NCBI RefSeq assembly: GCF_000732635.1
Contig: NZ_JPMD01000008.1
Location: 1-64,000 of the forward strand
DNA: 64,000 nucleotides
Origin: Clostridium sulfidigenes
GTDB taxonomy: Bacteria > Bacillota > Clostridia > Clostridiales > Clostridiaceae
Reading direction: 5' to 3'
Shown here: one piece after another, positions 58,522 through 64,000 of the stretch
Numbering within the stretch: the stretch's first letter is position 1
Layout: each line of letters opens with the position of its first letter
Position numbers and translations under genes: made by a program
The notes under the pieces: generated by a model
Told to the model about the DNA's origin: nothing
What the model saw: only the letters and a program-made list of their open reading frames with translations
Databases searched by the model: none

Positions 58522-61089
58522 ATGAAGAAAAATTGGATTATCATCACAATAATTATAACCGTGGCTGTAGTATTAGGAGCCTTTACATATAAGAGTTACA
58601 TAAAGAATAATCATACTGAAAATATGATTAAAAACAATAAAAATAAGTATGATGCATCAGCAGAGATAAAGGATGCATTAAAGTTACTAAGTAGTAAAAA
58701 ACAAGCTGAAGTTATAACTAATGCAAAAACCTCTTCTAATGTACTAGCTCTATCCTTTGAAGGAATTAGTGATGCTAATACTATGGGAAAAATAGTGGAA
58801 TTATTAAATGCGTATGGTGTAAAAGCAAATTTTTTTATTCCAGGTATTAAAGCTGGAGAAGACCCCACCACAGTAAAAAACATTAAAAAAGCGGGACATG
58901 TAGTAGGAAGCGAAACTCTTTCAGATGCTAGGCATATGGAAAAGTTATCTCAGAAAGAATTAATTACTGATTTTTGTCGTGGTAATAAGATAATAGAAAC
59001 TATAATTAAGGAGAAACCCAATTTACTAAAGTGTAAATCTACCACATATACTGATGAAGTCCTAGAGGCAGCATACGCCTCAGGTAATAAGTATGTGATT
59101 CACAGTGATCATTATCTTAGCTATCAAAGTTTCAAGGATTATGGGCAGGCTCAGAATTATGTAAATAAATTAGATAAGGGCACAATTATTTCCATTAAGG
59201 TTAGTGGTGTTCTTGATGATTTTGAATATGAAGGAGAAAAAGAAGAGGAAAAGCCAGCTATAGATAAAGAAGCAGGGATAGATGAATCTACTAAGGATGA
59301 AAGAGAAGAAATAACTGTTGTTAAAATTGTAGAATGGTTGTTGAAGGCCATAGATGAACAGAAAATAACTGTTGTCCAAGTGAATGAATTAGTAGGAATG
59401 AAAAGTGATGATGAAACTTCATCATCTGAAAATATGTCAAATAAAGATGAGATTTATATAGATGAAAGTTATAAAGAAGAAAAAAATACTTCACAAGGAA
59501 ATAGTGAAGTAAAAAATTCTTCAGATTTAGTGAACTTTAAGGAGCTAATAGAAAAAAATAATGGTAACCTGGCTCCTAATATTTCAGAGTTTTACACTAC
59601 TAAAAAAGCATTATCTTATACCTTTAGAGGATTAGGTAATGAAACTGCATTAAATTCAGTTTTAATTTCTTTAGATAAAATAAAGGCTAAAGGAACTTTC
59701 TTTGTTACTAAGGATGAAATAGAAAAATATCCAGATAGAATTGCTAACATATTAAAGAAAGGTCATGAAATTGGCAATGGAGGAATAACAGTTAGCTCAA
59801 GTTTATTAGACAAATCTACAGAAGAGATTTGTAAAGAAATATATGAAGTAGATAATTTATTAAGGAAGATTGGTGTAAATACTAAAGCATACATGCCTGG
59901 ATATGGTTATGTTGATGTTGAGGTTCAAGAAGCTTTATCTGTTATTAATAAAATTCATGGTATTAAGGGTTATGAATTGTTTACTTATTCTAAATCTCCT
60001 ATTAATCATAAATATAAAAACATGAATGCAGAAGAAGTTGTAAAAGATTATCTTAATTTAAATACTTATATGTCATTAAGAAAAGGTGAGATTGTTTACT
60101 TTAGGCTAGACTCAGATTTATTTGAAGATAAGAATACTGTAGCAAATATTATTGAATTAATTACCGCTAACTATGTAAAAAATGGACATGCTAATAAGTA
60201 TAATGAAGCAACACAATCCTATGTTTTAGTTGAAAAGCCATTGAATTATTCTGTTGAGACTTTAAGTGAATTGCAACACACTATGGAATCAGCTTCTCAA
60301 TTAGGGAGATATAGGATGGCGGATAATATTAACTCATTAATTAGGAGGTCTTATGAAGAAGCTTTATCTATGATGAAATCTAATTACATAGGTAATAAAT
60401 ATGTGGATTTAAGTGATTTAAGTGAAGAGGAACAGGTTTTAATGGATAAGACAGGGACTATTGATACCAATGGTGAAGATGTAATATTCTTTACCTTCGA
60501 TGATTGGGGAGGAGATCCTGTGGTTAATGAGATTTTAGATGTACTTAATAAACATAAAGTAAAAGGAAGCTTTTTTGTAATATCAAAGTACATTGATACT
60601 AACGGAGATGTATCTAATGCTAATCCTAATTTACTTAGAACCATTGCATTTAATGGTCACGATATTGGAAGTCATAACTATAATCATGAAACTTTAGATA
60701 CAAACAAGAATAAATTGGAGATTTCTTTAGTTAAATCCTATGATGCTATGGCTAATGTTATAGGTGATTTAAATTCATTAAGAACATACTTTAGACCACC
60801 TACTTTACTTGTTAAAAAGGAAGGGCTAGCACAGGTTTTTGAAAGTGGATTTAAATATTCTATTAATGGAAATATTTCAACTCATGATTATGAAAGTAGT
60901 TCTTCCCAAGAAATTGTTCATTCATTAGAAGAAAGTTTAATCAAAGGTAGAGGGAATATTATAGTAATGCACATGAACAATCAAAGTTATTATACCGCAG
61001 AAGCCTTAGATATTTTCTTAACTAATAATGAGAATGGAGTATACGGAACAAAGTATAAAATTGCAAAGCTAAGCGATTATTTAGAATAA
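58522..61089 (+). CDS. Membrane-anchored polysaccharide deacetylase with three NodB-like domains
   Basis: 855 residues. One N-terminal anchor (IIITIIITVAVVLGAFTYKSY). Three NodB-like units follow: about 70-235 (VLALSFEGISD, NFFIPGIK, GHVVGSET), about 360-540 (ALSYTFRGLGN, GTFFVTKDE, GHEIGNGG) and about 650-850 (FFTFDDWGGDP, GSFFVISKY, GHDIGSHNYNHETL, TYFRPPTLL, IIVMHMNNQS). Only the third keeps the catalytic Asp pair, the zinc HxxxH pattern and the FRPP motif; the first two lack these and are probably carbohydrate-binding relics. An acidic Glu/Lys/Asp linker (about 240-345) separates domains 1 and 2. It heads the polysaccharide locus with a PilZ-glycosyltransferase. Likely removes N-acetyl groups from a secreted amino-sugar polymer. 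Confidence 0.88.
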   Translation: MKKNWIIITIIITVAVVLGAFTYKSYIKNNHTENMIKNNKNKYDASAEIKDALKLLSSKKQAEVITNAKTSSNVLALSFEGISDANTMGKIVELLNAYGVKANFFIPGIKAGEDPTTVKNIKKAGHVVGSETLSDARHMEKLSQKELITDFCRGNKIIETIIKEKPNLLKCKSTTYTDEVLEAAYASGNKYVIHSDHYLSYQSFKDYGQAQNYVNKLDKGTIISIKVSGVLDDFEYEGEKEEEKPAIDKEAGIDESTKDEREEITVVKIVEWLLKAIDEQKITVVQVNELVGMKSDDETSSSENMSNKDEIYIDESYKEEKNTSQGNSEVKNSSDLVNFKELIEKNNGNLAPNISEFYTTKKALSYTFRGLGNETALNSVLISLDKIKAKGTFFVTKDEIEKYPDRIANILKKGHEIGNGGITVSSSLLDKSTEEICKEIYEVDNLLRKIGVNTKAYMPGYGYVDVEVQEALSVINKIHGIKGYELFTYSKSPINHKYKNMNAEEVVKDYLNLNTYMSLRKGEIVYFRLDSDLFEDKNTVANIIELITANYVKNGHANKYNEATQSYVLVEKPLNYSVETLSELQHTMESASQLGRYRMADNINSLIRRSYEEALSMMKSNYIGNKYVDLSDLSEEEQVLMDKTGTIDTNGEDVIFFTFDDWGGDPVVNEILDVLNKHKVKGSFFVISKYIDTNGDVSNANPNLLRTIAFNGHDIGSHNYNHETLDTNKNKLEISLVKSYDAMANVIGDLNSLRTYFRPPTLLVKKEGLAQVFESGFKYSINGNISTHDYESSSSQEIVHSLEESLIKGRGNIIVMHMNNQSYYTAEALDIFLTNNENGVYGTKYKIAKLSDYLE

Positions 61090-61136
61090 TAATTTTTGTA
61101 ACATATGAGGAGTTTAAAGATGAGGTTAGATACTAT

Positions 61137-61266
61137 ATGAAAAAAATAAAAAAAAGATGAAACCCGTGATGTCCTTTTAAATCCACGTAAAGATAGACGG
61201 TTATTATCAAATGTTCCTGATAAGGAAGAAATTAGAGATAATATTGACCGTAGGGGATATCAACTT
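61137..61266 (+). other. In-frame coding extension upstream of the glycosyltransferase, with a possible frameshift
   Basis: The frame of the next gene stays open back to 61150 and reads KKDETRDVLLNPRKDRRLLS and further polar, protein-like sequence. The only good ATG (61137, MKKIKKR) is out of frame and separated by an 8-A run (61148-61155). Removing one A would join them. Either a sequencing or true frameshift, or slippage, or the gene simply starts at TTG 61267. Confidence 0.45.
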
Positions 61267-63006
61267 TTGGATGACCATAAAGAAGACCCAAGTGGTTTTA
61301 TAATGAGTAAGAATGCTGGTATAAGATATGTAATGAAAACGGATGTGGAAGTTATTTGTAAAAGCAGCAAAGGAAATAAAAAGTTATTAGTAAAATCTAT
61401 AGACATTTCTACCACGGGGCTTTTGTTAGAATTAAAAGATGAAACACAATTAAATATAATAAATAATGCTGAGGAGATAAAGTTAAAATTTAAAATATTA
61501 CCTGGTTCTATGCCTGAGGGCTATGAAATGAAAGTGAAAATTAAAGGTGAAAAAGTTAGAGATTCTATAACATCTGAAGGAGAAATTATCTGTGGAATAG
61601 AGTTTATAGAAATTTTGTCAGAGTATTCAAGTAGAAAAAAAGATAGATATGTACTTGTTACTTCTAGTTTTCTTTTATTATTTATTACATTATTTATTAT
61701 ATTAATGCGTGCAGAAAGTATTATATATTTTAAATTTAATAAATGGATATACCTTTATAGTATTATTGCAGCAGTATTTTTGCTTAGTAGATATTTATTT
61801 GGAATGTTATATAAACCTATTCCAATAGATGTGGATTATACACCGGGAGTAACTATTATTATTCCTTGCTTTAATGAAGAAGAGTGGATTGAAAGAACAA
61901 TTCTAAGTTGCATAAATCAAGATTATCCTATAGACAAGCTGGAAGTTATAGTAGTAGATGATTGTTCTAATGATAAGTCTGTAGAAAAAATTAAAGAAAC
62001 TATTGAGAGGTTAAGTAGTGAAGCAGAGAGATTTGAAACAAAACATAGGTTAAAATATTTTGTGCAAGAAAATAATCTAGGTAAAAGGGATGCTTTATGC
62101 AGAGGAGTTAAGGAGGCTAAACATGACTTAGTTGTATTTGTTGATTCAGATAGCTTTTTAGATCCCTTTGCTATAAGAAATTTAGTTCAACCTTTTAAAG
62201 ATCCCAAAATGGGAGGCGTATCAGGAAGGACTGATGTGGCTAATACATACACTAATGTATTAACAAAGATGCAATCAGTGCGTTATTACATAGCCTTTAG
62301 AATTATGAAAGCAGCAGAGGCTTATTTTGATGCTGTTACCTGTTTATCAGGACCATTAGCTTGTTATAAAAAACAAATAATCCTAGACAATATGGATGCA
62401 TGGTTAAATCAAAGGTTTTTAGGTCAGAAGGCAACCTTTGGAGATGATCGTGCTATGACTAATTTTGTGTTAAAAGGCCATCGAACAAGTTATCAAGATA
62501 CAGCTATCTGTTCTACCATTGTACCTAATAAATATAAAATATTTCTTAAGCAACAAATGAGGTGGAAGCGTTCATGGCTAAGAGAATCAATAATCGCAGG
62601 TAAATTTATGTGGAAAAAGGAGCCTTTTATGGCAGTATTCTTTTATATGGGTGTAGTAGTTCCTATTGTTGCTCCAATAGTTGTTACATATAACTTAATT
62701 TATGTTCCAATTATCCATAAGATATTTCCAACAACCTTCTTAGTAGGAATATTGATGATGGCTTTAATGATGAGTTTTGCTCAAATGTTTCTTAGAAAAA
62801 GTACTACATGGGTTTTTGGTATGGTATTTTGCATTTATTATGAGGCAGTATTATTGTGGCAGATGCCTATTGCATGGGTAACCTTTTGGAAGTCCACATG
62901 GGGCACGCGAATGACTCCCAGTGATATAAAGGCTCAAAAGAAGAAGGAGCAGAGAACTACTTCCAGCAAGCTTAAGAAAAAAGGAGGGAAAAACAATGAA
63001 AAGTAA
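61267..63006 (+). CDS. PilZ-domain family 2 glycosyltransferase (c-di-GMP-regulated polysaccharide synthase)
   Basis: 579 residues from the TTG preceded by AGGGGAT; ATG 61303 is another choice. N-terminal PilZ domain (about 12-125; VKSIDISTTGLLLEL is the D/NxSxxG c-di-GMP motif). Two helices follow, then a GT2 catalytic domain: VTIIIPCFNEEEWIERT, VVVDDCSNDKS, VVFVDSDSFLDP (DxD), GDDRAMTNF and the processive-synthase QQMRWKRSW (QxxRW). Four or so C-terminal helices. This is the layout of a chitin/hyaluronan/poly-N-acetylglucosamine type synthase switched on by c-di-GMP. It overlaps the next gene by 11 bp. Confidence 0.88.
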   Translation: MDDHKEDPSGFIMSKNAGIRYVMKTDVEVICKSSKGNKKLLVKSIDISTTGLLLELKDETQLNIINNAEEIKLKFKILPGSMPEGYEMKVKIKGEKVRDSITSEGEIICGIEFIEILSEYSSRKKDRYVLVTSSFLLLFITLFIILMRAESIIYFKFNKWIYLYSIIAAVFLLSRYLFGMLYKPIPIDVDYTPGVTIIIPCFNEEEWIERTILSCINQDYPIDKLEVIVVDDCSNDKSVEKIKETIERLSSEAERFETKHRLKYFVQENNLGKRDALCRGVKEAKHDLVVFVDSDSFLDPFAIRNLVQPFKDPKMGGVSGRTDVANTYTNVLTKMQSVRYYIAFRIMKAAEAYFDAVTCLSGPLACYKKQIILDNMDAWLNQRFLGQKATFGDDRAMTNFVLKGHRTSYQDTAICSTIVPNKYKIFLKQQMRWKRSWLRESIIAGKFMWKKEPFMAVFFYMGVVVPIVAPIVVTYNLIYVPIIHKIFPTTFLVGILMMALMMSFAQMFLRKSTTWVFGMVFCIYYEAVLLWQMPIAWVTFWKSTWGTRMTPSDIKAQKKKEQRTTSSKLKKKGGKNNEK

Positions 63007-64000
63007 TACTTTTTCTCCTAAAAAGAAAGATAGGATTAAGATAGCTAGAGGTATATTACAAGGAGTTATTTTAATTATATTGTTAATAGCTATTATAAAA
63101 GCTTTATTTTCATTCTCTGTATATGAGCCTTACAATTCATCTAAGGTAAGTAATAATCAAGATAGTGGCTTCATTGCAGTATCATATTTTGGTGTAGATA
63201 GAACAGGAAATGATACCTTAATAAGTGCAAAAAGATTGGATGAACAGCTTAAAGCATTAAAAGATAACGGATATGTAACAATTACTCAAAAGGATGTAGT
63301 GGATTATTATTTAAAAGGTAAGGCATTACCGCCTAAATCACTATTTTTGCTATTTGAAGATGGAAGAAGAGATACAGCAATATTTTCTCAGAAAATCATA
63401 GAAGAATACAATTTAAAAGCAACTATGCTAACTTATGCTGATAAATTTGAAAAGGAAGACTCGAAATTTTTAAGTTCTAATGAGCTATTAGAGTTAGTAG
63501 ATAGCTCTTACTGGGAATTAGGTACAAATGGGTATAGACTTGAATACATAAATGTATTTGATAAAGATTCAAACTACTTAGGTAATTTAAATTCAGTTGA
63601 GTTTGCAGAATCAGCTTCAAGTATGGAGAGAGATTATAATCACTATTTAATGGATTATATTAGAGATGAGTATAATATTCCCACAGAATCCTATGAAGAA
63701 ATGAAACAGCGGATTGATAGTGACTATAAGGCTATATCTAAAGTTTATACTAATGAAATTAGTCAAGTTCCTAAATTATATGCCTTAATGCATTCTAATA
63801 CAGGTCAGTTTGGTACTAATGACAAGGTAAGCGAAATAAATGGTAAATGGATTAAAAAGTTATTTAATATGAATTTTAATAGGGAGGGTTTCTCGCTAAA
63901 TACAATAGATAGTTCAATCTATAATTTAACTAGAATTCAACCACAGTCCTATTGGTCAACCAATCATTTGCTAATGAGAATTTGGGATGATACGAAGCAG
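62996..64000 (+). CDS. Polysaccharide deacetylase-like protein, cut by the window end
   Basis: Reads open from ATG 62996 (AAGGAGG before it) to the last base, at least 335 residues, no stop seen. An N-terminal helix (GILQGVILIILLIAIIKAL) anchors it. GFIAVSYFGVDRTGND and SLFLLFEDGRRDTAIF look like a NodB/PgaB-type fold in which the usual TFDDG is FEDG, a change likely to affect the catalytic Asp pair. ATMLTYADKF and SSYWELGTNG-like segments follow. The start overlaps the glycosyltransferase stop, so it is part of the same operon; it may help export or trim the polymer. Confidence 0.8.
   Translation, partial: MKSNTFSPKKKDRIKIARGILQGVILIILLIAIIKALFSFSVYEPYNSSKVSNNQDSGFIAVSYFGVDRTGNDTLISAKRLDEQLKALKDNGYVTITQKDVVDYYLKGKALPPKSLFLLFEDGRRDTAIFSQKIIEEYNLKATMLTYADKFEKEDSKFLSSNELLELVDSSYWELGTNGYRLEYINVFDKDSNYLGNLNSVEFAESASSMERDYNHYLMDYIRDEYNIPTESYEEMKQRIDSDYKAISKVYTNEISQVPKLYALMHSNTGQFGTNDKVSEINGKWIKKLFNMNFNREGFSLNTIDSSIYNLTRIQPQSYWSTNHLLMRIWDDTKQ

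Noticed and set aside
1-64000. CRISPR array, tRNA or rRNA genes
   Set aside because: No regular direct repeats with unique spacers and no cloverleaf or rRNA sequence noticed. The 16-bp and 21-bp repeat sets are contiguous and short.

Overview
The window looks like chromosomal DNA of an anaerobic, spore-forming Firmicute of the Clostridium group. The DNA is very AT-rich, starts sit behind strong AGGAGG-type ribosome sites, most genes end in classical hairpin/T-run terminators, and the content is typical (rubrerythrin, methionine gamma-lyase, clostripain-family peptidase, LytS/YesM sensors). I see no rRNA, tRNA, CRISPR array, transposase or phage structural gene.

Layout. 0-4.2 kb: a rubrerythrin with two rubredoxin-like ends, an acetate/succinate-type transporter, an SstT serine/threonine symporter and a GNAT acetyltransferase. 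4.2-13.5 kb: a metal-centred cluster made of a TetR regulator, divergent hypB (nickel GTPase), an 892-residue FAD/multi-FeS oxidoreductase, a polytopic DUF5692-like protein, the nickel/cobalt ECF transporter CbiM-CbiQ-CbiO and a PH-domain protein. A near-consensus promoter with a 20-bp palindrome lies in front of hypB. There is no hydrogenase or urease gene nearby. 13.7-25.1 kb: a solute-binding protein translationally coupled to a YesM/YesN two-component pair, followed by the sugar transporter, polyol dehydrogenase and xylulokinase it probably controls. Direct repeats of 21 bp lie before the transporter. 25.3-29.3 kb: LytS/LytTR pair and CstA, resembling the pyruvate-responsive BtsSR-BtsT arrangement.

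29.3-42.8 kb is an accessory-looking stretch: a truncated histidine phosphatase, 16-bp tandem repeats, a second DUF5692-like gene with its own operator, a PQQ-type sugar dehydrogenase, an ICMT-like methyltransferase under an ArsR-like palindrome, an RsuA-like pseudouridine synthase, a beta-lactamase-fold hydrolase, a tandem GNAT protein, AlkD and two duplicated MFS pumps. Three very short peptides with strong ribosome sites, each followed by a terminator, lie in its long gaps. The one at 37.7 kb, behind a perfect-consensus promoter, is a convincing attenuator.

42.9-49 kb: an osmoprotectant ABC transporter, a HAD hydrolase, a TyrR-like sigma-54 activator with three TyrR-type boxes, a -24/-12 promoter and the methionine gamma-lyase it should activate. 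49.2-52 kb: two paralogous small Cys-containing proteins, a leaderless clostripain-type peptidase and another small Cys-rich protein; a spore-surface role is possible. 52.3-58.2 kb: a MacAB-like efflux system, and a Crp/Fnr regulator divergent from a split permease with a ferredoxin tail and a cupin. 58.5-64 kb: the start of a cell-envelope polysaccharide locus with a three-NodB-domain deacetylase, a PilZ-glycosyltransferase (c-di-GMP controlled) and a second deacetylase-like protein cut by the window edge.

All family names come from reading motifs and remembered family features; no database search was run.
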